From: JADJOY01 sp046331705 [NCBI: bacterium]
Lineage (GTDB): Bacteria > JADJOY01
DNA: 64,000 bases
Assembly (NCBI GenBank): GCA_046331705.1
Contig: JAXLQJ010000016.1
Span: 71,780 to 135,779, forward strand
Direction: 5' to 3'
Shown: positions 1 to 10,056 of the stretch, one piece after another
How positions within the stretch are numbered: the first letter of the stretch is position 1
Layout of the letters: every line of letters starts with the position of its first letter
Notes under the pieces: model-generated
The model's input: only the letters and a program-made list of their open reading frames with translations
What the model was told of the DNA's origin: nothing
The model's database searches: none
Translations under genes and position numbers: made by a program

Positions 1-2381
<2,381 letters not shown>

Positions 2382-2403
2382 CGCCCGCGCGCGCCGAGCG
2401 CCG

Positions 2404-3183
2404 ATGAAGCTCGTGACGGTGGGCACGTCCTCGCACGTGCCCACCGCCACGCGCGACACCACGTCGCTGCTGATCCGGCCGGCGGCCGGATCGCCGGTGC
2501 TCGTCGAGGCGCCGGGCTCGGTGGTGCGAAAGCTCCGCGCGCAGGGCGTCGATCCGCGCCAGCTCGAGCACGTGATCCTGACCCACGATCACACCGATCA
2601 CGTCTACGGCTTCCCGCACCTGGTGCACGCGCTCTGGCAGCACGCCGGCCGGCTCGAGGTCCACGCGCCGCCACGTACCGTGGAGACCGCGCGGCGATTG
2701 CTCGAGGTGCTCGGCCTGGGTGGCGACGACTACCCGGAGATCGTCTTTCACGCCGTCGAGCCGGGCGCACGGCCGCAGCTGCTGCTCGAGCATGCAGGGC
2801 TCGTGATCCAGGGTGTCGCGTCGGACCATCCCCGTCCCACGTTCGCGCTGCGCGTGGACGAGCCCGCCAGCGGGCACTCGTTCGTCCATTCCTCGGATAC
2901 CCGGCCGTGTGCCGCCGTGACGGACCTGGCGCGCGGAACGCACACCTTGCTCCACGATTGCGCCGTGCCCCACCGCTTCTTCGATCGGGTGGGGCGCTAC
3001 CACAGCACGGCACGCGAGGCCGGCGAGGTGGCCACACGCGCGGACGTCGAGCGGCTGGTGCTGATGCACGTGCATTCCGTGCTGGGCTTCGCCGACGACG
3101 AGCTGGCCGCCGACGCGCGCGCCACCTTCGGCGGCGAGGTGGTCGTCCCCGAAGACGGCCAGACGCTCGCGTTCCCCCGCTGA
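2404..3183 (+). CDS. MBL-fold hydrolase, ribonuclease Z-like
   Basis: A 259-residue metallo-beta-lactamase-fold protein. The zinc-binding motif THDHTDH lies at residues 60-66, with further candidate ligands in SSDTRPC (the Asp), LLHDC and LMHVHS near residue 222. The segment around YHSTAREAGEVA resembles the C-terminal part of RNase Z/ElaC-type proteins. Those enzymes trim tRNA 3' ends, but many relatives act as phosphodiesterases or arylsulfatase-like hydrolases and this copy is shorter than typical RNase Z. It is probably cotranscribed with enolase, 22 bases upstream. The fold is secure and the substrate unknown. Confidence 0.85.
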   Translation: MKLVTVGTSSHVPTATRDTTSLLIRPAAGSPVLVEAPGSVVRKLRAQGVDPRQLEHVILTHDHTDHVYGFPHLVHALWQHAGRLEVHAPPRTVETARRLLEVLGLGGDDYPEIVFHAVEPGARPQLLLEHAGLVIQGVASDHPRPTFALRVDEPASGHSFVHSSDTRPCAAVTDLARGTHTLLHDCAVPHRFFDRVGRYHSTAREAGEVATRADVERLVLMHVHSVLGFADDELAADARATFGGEVVVPEDGQTLAFPR

Positions 3184-3360
3184 AGCGCGTAGCCCCGCAC
3201 GATCCCGGTGCCCCGCGCCGCCGCCCGTTCGTCCACGCGATCCGGGTGGGCGCTGCGCGGCCCGCCGCGCACGCCTCGGCGTCGAGCCGACTTCGTACGA
3301 TTCACTAGTCGCGCAAGCGCCGGCTTCGCCGCGCGGAGGACTGCCGAGTGGGGCGAGCGA

Positions 3361-3640
3361 TCAGAGACAAGTGCTGGGACTCGTGACCACGACGTCGCTC
3401 AGCCGATTCGCGACGAACGCGAGCTCCACGACGATGTCCGTCTTGCAGACGGCGAAACCCTCCAGCGCGTAGTGGACGATCAACGTCACGGCCTCGTGGT
3501 CGGGCGGCTCGATGAGCGAGACGTTCGCGTCGGATTCGCTTCGCCAGTCACGCAGGTCATCGCGCGCGGACCGACTTCCTCGTCGGCGTCCGCGGAGATC
3601 GCGCGATCCGCTCCGAGTCGCGCCGCCCGGGTCGGTGATT
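3361..3640 (-). pseudogene. Probable frameshifted remnant of a small gene
   Basis: No intact gene fits between 3184 and 3822, but the minus strand looks like eroded coding sequence. From about 3545 down to the stop at 3361 one frame reads naturally and uses mostly G/C-ending codons (for example EPPDHEAVTLIVHYALEGF). Just upstream a second frame looks coding (ISADADEEVGPRAMTCVTG). The two join if a frameshift is assumed near 3540-3555. No family is recognised. The 5' limit is not defined, and the upstream sequence to 3822 shows nothing else. It lies downstream of the histidine kinase on the same strand. Confidence 0.35.
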
Positions 3641-3822
3641 CCGACCGTCGTCCGCGACGATCGAAGCACGGTCGGCAGTCGTACGGCCCCGCACCGCTCG
3701 AGATCGCTGGCTCCGGGCTCGGCGTTTCACGGTATCGCAGGCTCGGAACCGACGGTCTTTGCCGAGGCGTTTCCGCGCGCTCGTCGCAAGGCGCGAGGAT
3801 CGAGGTCCTTGCGGCACGACCG

Positions 3823-5292
3823 TCAGTGCGCGGTGTCGAGGAGGGTGCCGGGGCGGGTTCCGAGCGGGATCTCGAGATCGCACACGAATCCCGTGGGCGG
3901 GAACGCCAGCGCGACGCCGCCGGCCAGCTCGTATTCCACGAAGTCGCGCACCAGCGCCAGGCCGATCCCCTCGCTGGGCGCCGCGGGGACGCGGGGTCCG
4001 CCCGATTCACGCCACGCGATCCGCAGCAGGTCGGGCGTGTCGAGCTTCCATTCGAGGCGGACGAGCCCCTCGTTGGCGGAGAGCGCGCCGTGCTTCACCG
4101 AGTTGGTGGTCAGCTCGTGGAGGGTGAGCGCGAGCGGCAGCGTGGCGAACGGCGGTAGATGCACCTCCGGGCCACCGACCTGGATGCGCGCGTCGCGAGC
4201 GAACGGCAGCAGCACCTCGAAGGCGAGCTCGTCGAAGTGGACACCCTGCCAGGCGCTGCGCGCCAGCGCCTCGTGGGCGCGCGCCATCATGCGGATGCGC
4301 GCGCCGAGGGTGTCGCGATAGACCTCGACCGAGCTGGTGGACCGGCTGGTTTCCTCGGCCAGCGCCACCACCGTGGCCAGCGCGTTCTTCACACGGTGGT
4401 CGAGCTCGGCGGTGAGGCGCTTCTGCCGCTCTTCCACGACGCGACGCTCGGTGATGTCCGTGACCATGCCGAGCGTGCCGACGAATCGGCCGTGGGCGTC
4501 GGCGATCGGGTTGGTGCTCACGATCGCGTAGAGCGCGGAGCCGTCGGCGCGGCGAAAGAGCACGTCGTGCTGCTGGCGAGCGCTGTCGCTGTGGGAGGCG
4601 AGATGCCTGCGCGCGGCGTTGCGCCAATCCTCGTCGATGAAATCCCACAGCGGCCGCGCGCGCGCCTCGTCCACGGACGAATCGAGCATGGCGGCCATCT
4701 TCTCGTTGATGAACGTGAAGCGTCCGTCGATGTCGATGATCCAGATCCCTTCGTTCGCGGTCTCCAGGATGCGGCGATAGCGCATCTCGCTTTCCGCGAG
4801 GGCGCGCGCGCTGCGTCGCGTCTCGGTCACGTCGATGCCGGTGCCGATCACCCACTCCACGGTGCCGGACGCATCCAGCACCGCGGTGTTCGACCACGAG
4901 ATCCGCCTGCGCTCGCCGCTCTTGGTCAGCCAGTCGTTCTCGTGGGTGCTCGGGAAGCGACCCGCGCTGAGCTCGTCGAAGACCTCGCGCACGATCGCGG
5001 TCTCGTCGTCGGCGATCAGTCGATCCCAGAGCTTGGTGCCGAGGATCTCGTCGGCCGTGAAACCGGTGGCTCGCTCGCACGCTCGATTGAACCCCATCAC
5101 GGTACCGGTGCGATCGAGCACCACCACGAACGCCGCCACCACGTCGAGCAGCGCCTCGAGCAGCCGTGCATCACGGGAGGCCGCGATGGCGTTCGTGACG
5201 AGCTGGCGAGTGGGCATGGGGAGGTGGTTGCGCGGAGGTGCGAGCGTGCGGCCACGCCGAGAGCGGCCACGCGAGCGGCTGGTGCTGCTCAC
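3823..5292 (-). CDS. Soluble PAS-domain sensor histidine kinase, HWE/HisKA_2 type
   Basis: This 489-residue protein has no membrane segment, so it should sense a cytoplasmic signal. After a basic N-terminus two PAS domains follow (about residues 43-160 and 165-285), the first with NRACERATGFTADEI and the second with RRILETANEGIWIID, each ending in a typical TDIT/DVTE segment. The kinase core begins with LDHRVKNALATVVALAEE, the phospho-acceptor region of HWE/HisKA_2 kinases, followed by an HELTTNSVKHGAL ATP-binding N box and a C-terminal ATPase domain. No response regulator is adjacent, so it is probably an orphan. The start is taken as GTG at 5292; ATG at 5217 is an alternative but lacks a ribosome-binding site. 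Confidence 0.9.
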   Translation of the reverse strand: MSSTSRSRGRSRRGRTLAPPRNHLPMPTRQLVTNAIAASRDARLLEALLDVVAAFVVVLDRTGTVMGFNRACERATGFTADEILGTKLWDRLIADDETAIVREVFDELSAGRFPSTHENDWLTKSGERRRISWSNTAVLDASGTVEWVIGTGIDVTETRRSARALAESEMRYRRILETANEGIWIIDIDGRFTFINEKMAAMLDSSVDEARARPLWDFIDEDWRNAARRHLASHSDSARQQHDVLFRRADGSALYAIVSTNPIADAHGRFVGTLGMVTDITERRVVEERQKRLTAELDHRVKNALATVVALAEETSRSTSSVEVYRDTLGARIRMMARAHEALARSAWQGVHFDELAFEVLLPFARDARIQVGGPEVHLPPFATLPLALTLHELTTNSVKHGALSANEGLVRLEWKLDTPDLLRIAWRESGGPRVPAAPSEGIGLALVRDFVEYELAGGVALAFPPTGFVCDLEIPLGTRPGTLLDTAH

Positions 5293-5797
5293 GTTCTCGA
5301 CACCCGCAAGGCTACTCGCAAACGGGGCACGCGTGCGACGCCGGCGCGGGCGGTCGATGGACCCGCCCGCGGATGGCCGCGCGGGACGGTGCGTCGCCGC
5401 GGGATCGGCACGGGGGCGTCACGCGCCGAGCCGGGCGGGTCGCGGCCCTCGCGACGCCGCCCGAAGGCAACCAACGGCGGCACCGGATCTCGGGTAAAAT
5501 GCTGAAATCACACGAAAAGATTCTGGCGAGGTCACCGGATGTCAACTTGCGATGAAATCGTCGATGTTCGATCGCTGACCGGGAACGACTGATTCATGTT
5601 GGCATGGTTGCATCCATATTTCGTCGTGCGTGGACCTTTTCTTGTGCGATGTCGAGTGAAAATCGTGCAGTCTTCGAGATATCATGGGACACTGATGACG
5701 AAGTGCAATGGACAAGCGTGGTTTTGCTCGTTATCATGGGCTTCGTGATGAATCCCGGCCTGCGAAGGGCCGCGGTGACCTCGAAAGGATGCATCCC
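5293..5797 (+). promoter_or_regulatory. AT-rich leader of ilvBN with possible leader peptide
   Basis: This 505-base region lies between the divergent histidine kinase and ilvB. From about 5490 to 5760 its G+C falls to roughly half, far below its neighbours. A TAAAAT at 5495-5500 could be a -10 element. A short plus-strand frame ending at 5825, which overlaps the ilvB start, contains the codons GTG GTT TTG CTC GTT ATC (Val-Val-Leu-Leu-Val-Ile) at about 5718-5735. Such runs are typical of attenuator leader peptides in branched-chain amino acid operons. Only weak hairpins (5741-5745 with 5763-5767) are visible and no clear ribosome-binding site precedes the small frame, so the role is a suggestion. 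Confidence 0.4.
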
Positions 5798-7525
5798 ATG
5801 GCCGAAATGCCGCCCCATACCGTGATGACCGGTGGTCAAATGGTCATCCGCTGTCTCGAGCGCGAAGGAATCGACTACGTCTTTGGCTATTCCGGTGGTG
5901 CAGCGATGCCCATCTTCGACGCACTCGTCGATTCCAAGATCAAGTTGATCCTGGTGCGTCACGAGCAAGGCGCCACTCACATGGCGGACGGCTACGCACG
6001 TTCCACCGGCCGCCCGGGCGTGGTGCTCGTCACGTCCGGCCCCGGAGCCACCAACTGCGTCACCGGGCTCCTGACCGCGTTGATGGACTCGGTGCCGATG
6101 GTCGTGCTCACCGGGCAGACCATCACCAGCATGCTGGGCAAGGACGCCTTCCAGGAGGCGGACGTCACCGGCATCACGTATCCGGTGGTCAAGCACAGCT
6201 ATCTGGTCAAGAACGCCAACGACATCCCACGGGTCATGAAGGAGGCGTTCTACATCGCCATGACCGGGCGTCCGGGGCCGGTCCTCGTCGATCTGCCCAA
6301 GGACGTCACCCAGGGGCCGTGCAGCGCCAGCTTCGTCGACGAGGTGAAGCTGCCGGGCTACCACGTCCCCGGTCGCGTCGCGCCCGACCTGCTGGAGCGG
6401 GCGGCGGGCTACTTCGCGAAGTCGAAGAAGCCGCTGCTCTACGTCGGCCACGGCGCGGTGCTCTCGAACGCGGGTCCCGCGATCATGCGTCTCGCCGAGC
6501 GCTTGCAGGCGCCGATCGTGAACACGTTGCTCGGCAAGGGCGCGTGCCCCGAGGATCACCCGCTTCACCTCGGCATGCTCGGGATGCACGGCACCGCGTA
6601 CGCCAACAAGGCGGTGGGCGATTGCGATCTGATCATGGCGATCGGCGCGCGCTGGGACGACCGCATCACCGGCAAGCTCAGCGAGTTCTGCAAGGACGCC
6701 GTCAAGATCCACGTCGACATCGATCGCGCCGAGTTCAACAAGGTCGTCCGGCCGCACCTCTCGCTCGCGGGAGACGCGCGGCTGGTGGTCGAGGACCTGA
6801 TCCCGCTCGTCGGCCGGCTCGACACCGAGGAATGGCTCGCGACGCTCGCCGAGTGGCGGAAGATCCATCCGCTCAAGTACCCGAAGAAAGGTGGGCTGCG
6901 CGCCCAGCAGGTGCTCGACCGCCTCGACCGCTTGGGCGGCCGAGAGGCGATCATCACCACCGACGTCGGCCAGCACCAGATGTGGGCGGCGCAGTTCTGC
7001 CGCACCACCAAGAACCGTCACTGGCTGTCGTCGGGCGGCGCGGGAACGATGGGCTTCGGCTTCCCGGCGGCGGTCGGCGCTCAGCTCGCCAACCCGGGCA
7101 AGGCGGTGTGGGCGATCGTCGGTGACGGCGGCTTCCAGATGACCATGGCCGAGCTCGCCACGGCCCAGCTCAACAAGATCCCGGTCAAGGTGCTCATCAT
7201 CAACAACCACTACCTGGGCATGATCCGCCAGTGGCAGGAGCTCTTCTTCGACGGGCGGCTCTCGGGCGCGGACCTGGAGGGCAATCCCGACTTCGTGAAG
7301 ATCGCCGCCGCCTACGACATTCCCGGCTGGCACATCCGTCGCGCCGCGGACGTGGACAAGGTCCTCAAGAAGGCGATGGCCTACAACGACGGGCCGTGCG
7401 TCGTGAACGCCGAGGTCGTGAAGGAGGACAACGTCTTCCCGATGATCCCGGCGGGTGCCTCGTACAAGGAGATGATCATCGAGCGGCCCAAGTACAAGCT
7501 CGAGAAGCCGCAGGGATCCACGTGA
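5798..7525 (+). CDS. ilvB: Acetolactate synthase, large (catalytic) subunit
   Basis: The catalytic subunit of acetohydroxyacid synthase condenses two pyruvates, or pyruvate and 2-oxobutyrate, in the first common step of valine, leucine and isoleucine synthesis. The 575-residue protein has all three thiamine diphosphate enzyme domains. The N-terminal GYSGGAAMP and the catalytic Glu56 in HEQGATHMADGYAR are clear, the FAD-domain region follows, and the C-terminal TPP/Mg motif starts at GDGGFQMT (about residue 443) and ends with INNHYLGM. The ATG at 5798 is chosen because GAAAGGA lies just upstream and the protein aligns from there, although the frame stays open to 5708. ilvN follows 119 bases downstream. 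Confidence 0.97.
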   Translation: MAEMPPHTVMTGGQMVIRCLEREGIDYVFGYSGGAAMPIFDALVDSKIKLILVRHEQGATHMADGYARSTGRPGVVLVTSGPGATNCVTGLLTALMDSVPMVVLTGQTITSMLGKDAFQEADVTGITYPVVKHSYLVKNANDIPRVMKEAFYIAMTGRPGPVLVDLPKDVTQGPCSASFVDEVKLPGYHVPGRVAPDLLERAAGYFAKSKKPLLYVGHGAVLSNAGPAIMRLAERLQAPIVNTLLGKGACPEDHPLHLGMLGMHGTAYANKAVGDCDLIMAIGARWDDRITGKLSEFCKDAVKIHVDIDRAEFNKVVRPHLSLAGDARLVVEDLIPLVGRLDTEEWLATLAEWRKIHPLKYPKKGGLRAQQVLDRLDRLGGREAIITTDVGQHQMWAAQFCRTTKNRHWLSSGGAGTMGFGFPAAVGAQLANPGKAVWAIVGDGGFQMTMAELATAQLNKIPVKVLIINNHYLGMIRQWQELFFDGRLSGADLEGNPDFVKIAAAYDIPGWHIRRAADVDKVLKKAMAYNDGPCVVNAEVVKEDNVFPMIPAGASYKEMIIERPKYKLEKPQGST

Positions 7526-7644
7526 CGCGTGGGCTCGGGACGCGAGCGCGCGCCCCCGGCATCGATTCGACGAGCTTGGCGAACGCTGTACGCGCCGGCG
7601 ATCGCGCCCCGCGCCGTCGGCACTGAACGGAAAGGATCCGAGAC

Positions 7645-8214
7645 ATGGCCACCACCGCTATTGCTTCCACGGCACCCGCCGCGATGCTGCCCGCGCCGCC
7701 GGCCCAGCTCCACACGATCAGCTTGCTGGTCGCGAACAAGCCCGGCGTCCTGGTGCGCGTGGCGCTGGTGTTCGCGCGGCGCGGCTACAACATCGAGTCG
7801 CTGGTGGTGTCGCCGGCGCTCTCGGTCGTCGGCGTGGAAAGCACCGCGGGCCAGTTCTCGCGCATGACGATCACCTGCTCCGGCGACGTCGAGACGCTGG
7901 AACAGATCATCAAACAGCTCGAGAAGCTGATCGACGTCGTCCACGCCATCGATCACACCGGCCAGGCCGTGATCGAGACCGAGGTCGCGCTGGTGAAGGT
8001 CAAGGTGCCGATCGAAGCGCGCACCACCGTGCTCCAGATCGCCGAGCACTACCGCGGGCGAATCGTCGACTACGGCACCGACTCGATCATCGTGCGGGTG
8101 GTCGGCGACAGCGCCAAGCTCGACGCCTTCATCAACCTGGTGATGCCGTTCGGCATCATCGAGCTGGTGCGCTCGGGCAAGATCATCATGAGCCGCGGCC
8201 TCGAAGAGACCTGA
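7645..8214 (+). CDS. ilvN: Acetolactate synthase, small (regulatory) subunit
   Basis: The regulatory subunit binds IlvB, raises its activity and confers valine feedback inhibition. The 189-residue product carries an N-terminal ACT domain (about residues 21-95), with HTISLLVANKPGVLVRVA and the conserved FARRGYNIESL segment, and the family's C-terminal domain (IVDYGTDSIIVRVVGD and later the PFGIIELVRSGKI region). A GGAAAGGA ribosome-binding site precedes the ATG. The first 20 residues are Ala/Pro-rich and probably disordered. It forms an operon with ilvB; no ilvC is present in the window. Confidence 0.96.
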   Translation: MATTAIASTAPAAMLPAPPAQLHTISLLVANKPGVLVRVALVFARRGYNIESLVVSPALSVVGVESTAGQFSRMTITCSGDVETLEQIIKQLEKLIDVVHAIDHTGQAVIETEVALVKVKVPIEARTTVLQIAEHYRGRIVDYGTDSIIVRVVGDSAKLDAFINLVMPFGIIELVRSGKIIMSRGLEET

Positions 8215-8242
8215 TTCGCGGGTCCGCGCGAGCTGGGTGCGA

Positions 8243-8272
8243 CGTCGCGCGTGATCGTTGGAGCGCGCGACG
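8243..8272. terminator. Hairpin between convergent ilvN and fmdB-like gene
   Basis: A perfect 9-bp stem (CGTCGCGCG paired with CGCGCGACG) encloses a 12-base loop between two genes that converge here. No T tract follows on either strand, so intrinsic termination is only suggested. Confidence 0.4.
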
Positions 8273-8331
8273 CATTCGCGCGCCGCACGCGAAGCCGGCT
8301 TGGTCAGCGTGGTCTGGGGCTGCAGCCGAGC

Positions 8332-8664
8332 TCAGGCGCTCGGCGTGTCCGAGGTGGCGCAAGCGCCACCGCCGCCCCCGGTGGGGTCCGACGCGCCGCA
8401 GTTGGGGCACGAGCCGTCCTCGCTCACCGGCAGCGGGGCCGGGCCTTGCTGCTGGGTGAACCGCACGTTGCCCATGGCTTTCAGGTCGTTCAAGACCTCG
8501 GCCTGGGATCGGCTCACCGACGCGCGGAACGTGCTCAGCACGCGGTCGGTCTTGCGGCTCCCGCAGTGCTTGCACTTGACGCCGAACCAATGGAATTGGT
8601 CGATCTTCTCGAGATATCCCGAGGTGGAACCACACTTCCGGCAGCGGTACTCGTAGAGCGGCAC
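8332..8664 (-). CDS. FmdB-family zinc ribbon protein
   Basis: A 110-residue protein that starts with the classic FmdB/CxxC_CxxC_SSSS form: PLYEYRCRKCG, then CKHCGSRKTDRVLS, giving a four-cysteine zinc ribbon. Members are called putative regulatory proteins after FmdB of methylotrophs, but their function is not established. The GTG at 8662-8664 is chosen because GCGAGGAGAG lies just upstream and the family begins at this residue; the frame stays open to 8763. An additional C-terminal CPNCG and a glycine-rich stretch follow, as in many homologues. It is divergent from rimI, with about 100 bases between them. Confidence 0.88.
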   Translation of the reverse strand: MPLYEYRCRKCGSTSGYLEKIDQFHWFGVKCKHCGSRKTDRVLSTFRASVSRSQAEVLNDLKAMGNVRFTQQQGPAPLPVSEDGSCPNCGASDPTGGGGGACATSDTPSA

Positions 8665-8765
8665 GGCACTCTCCTCGCAGGGATGTCGCAATCGCGAAGG
8701 ACGATCGAGTATATCGGCGCGGGTCCGCGAGCCACAAGCCGACCCTCCTCGAATCTCTCGCAAAA

Positions 8766-9251
8766 ATGGGCCGTTTCGACGATCTCGACATCGACGCGAT
8801 GGTGCTCGACGACCTCGACGAGGTGCTGGTCGTGGAGGCGCGCGCGCTCAAGGGCGCCTGGTCGCGGGTCCATTTCGTGGAGGAGCTCGAGAGCCCGCTC
8901 GGCGCTTGCTACGTCGCGCGGGGCCCCGAGCGGCGCGGCTCGCCGGTGCTGGGCTTCGCGGTGGTGCGGGTGGTGGGCGACGAATGCGAGGTGCTCACCA
9001 TCGCGGTGGACCCGCGTTTCCGGCGGCGCGGCGTGGGTCGCGCGCTCCTCGAGCGCGCCCTCGCCGACGCCGCGCGCCGCGGCGCTCGCAAGGCGCATCT
9101 CGAGGTGCGCGCCAGCAACCATGCGGCGCGCGGGCTCTACCTGCTGCTCGGCTTCAGCGAGCGTGGTCTACGCCCGCGCTACTACGCCCATCCGGTCGAA
9201 GACGCGCTGCTGATGACGGCGGACCTGGCGGCGCACAGCCCTGCTCCGTGA
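8766..9251 (+). CDS. rimI: GNAT acetyltransferase, RimI type
   Basis: RimI acetylates the N-terminal alanine of ribosomal protein S18. The 161-residue protein shows the whole GNAT core: an N-terminal acceptor-side region (FVEELESPLGACYVARG), the beta-4 strand FAVVRVVGDECEVLTIAV, the acetyl-CoA pyrophosphate-binding loop RRRGVG at residues 86-91, and ASNHAARGLYLLLGFSERGLRPRYY, which is typical of RimI. Related GNATs with other substrates cannot be excluded. The last 98 bases overlap the 3' end of the convergent gene on the other strand. Confidence 0.87.
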   Translation: MGRFDDLDIDAMVLDDLDEVLVVEARALKGAWSRVHFVEELESPLGACYVARGPERRGSPVLGFAVVRVVGDECEVLTIAVDPRFRRRGVGRALLERALADAARRGARKAHLEVRASNHAARGLYLLLGFSERGLRPRYYAHPVEDALLMTADLAAHSPAP

Positions 9252-9972
9252 AGTCGGGGGGCGCGGCCAGGGTCGCCGCGAGCCACGAGCGCAGCGGATC
9301 CCGTGCGCGTCTCAGGAACTCGGCGACGTCCGCGTCGGCGCTCGCCGCGGCCTCCATCCAGGGTGCGTCCAGGTCGATGCGGCCGCTCGCGTTGCCGAGC
9401 CCCGGCACCTTGGTGGAGAGGCGATGCACGCGCGCGCCTTCCGCCCACGGGTCGCTCGGGTCGTCGGTGGGCAGCCAGCCCGGTGCGTCGGTCCAGGCCT
9501 CGATGAACGTCATCTCGCCGGCATCGTTGAAGGTGAATTCCTCGTAGATGGGGCAGGGCAGCCCGCTGTAGTCGAACACCACGCGGCAGCGACCGAACGG
9601 CTGCTCGGGGAAGAAGCGGCAATCCCGAGCGGCGATGTCGGTGGGGAAGAGCTTCAACAGCACGTCCGTCACGATCATGTTCTTCTCGGTGAAGCCCGTG
9701 AGCAGCAGCCAGGGCGGCCACTCCCAGCGCGCCACCAGCTCGGAATAATCGGGCTGGACGAACGGGCTCACCGACGAGTCGAGGGTGTCGAAGTAGATGC
9801 TGCTCTGCTCGATGTAGTGGTCGGGTGCCTGGGTGGCCACGAGGCAGGTGGAGAGCGCGCTCGCGCCGCCGTCGGCACGGCATTCGCGGGCGTCGCCGCC
9901 CGACTCGCCGCCGCAGCGCGAGGCCAGCAGCAACGCCACCAGCGTGGCGGACGCGAGCGCGTGGGATCGCAT
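9154..9972 (-). CDS. Exported protein of unknown function
   Basis: A 272-residue protein I do not recognise. It begins with a hydrophobic signal segment (residues 3-18), then Cys20 followed by GGESGG, which looks like a lipoprotein linker, although Arg at -1 makes the lipobox non-canonical. The middle contains several conserved-looking tryptophan/proline segments (ARWEWPPWLLLTGFTEKN, YSGLPCPIYEEFTFNDAGEM). The ATG at 9970-9972 is chosen because it sits directly before the signal segment. It lies just downstream of the alkaline phosphatase on the same strand, which suggests a shared transcript. Its final 98 bases run antisense to the end of rimI. Confidence 0.7.
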   Translation of the reverse strand: MRSHALASATLVALLLASRCGGESGGDARECRADGGASALSTCLVATQAPDHYIEQSSIYFDTLDSSVSPFVQPDYSELVARWEWPPWLLLTGFTEKNMIVTDVLLKLFPTDIAARDCRFFPEQPFGRCRVVFDYSGLPCPIYEEFTFNDAGEMTFIEAWTDAPGWLPTDDPSDPWAEGARVHRLSTKVPGLGNASGRIDLDAPWMEAAASADADVAEFLRRARDPLRSWLAATLAAPPDFTEQGCAPPGPPSSAARLRPDGRSSAGVDHAR

Positions 9973-10056
9973 GGCGACCCCGACGGTAGCGAACCACGCG
10001 CACGGCGACAATCCGCGCAGCGTCCGCGCAAGGTCTGCGGAGCCGCCGCGTCGGCG

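Noticed and set aside
5490-5797. T-box riboswitch before ilvB
   Set aside because: The conserved T-box antiterminator sequence and a strong terminator were not found.
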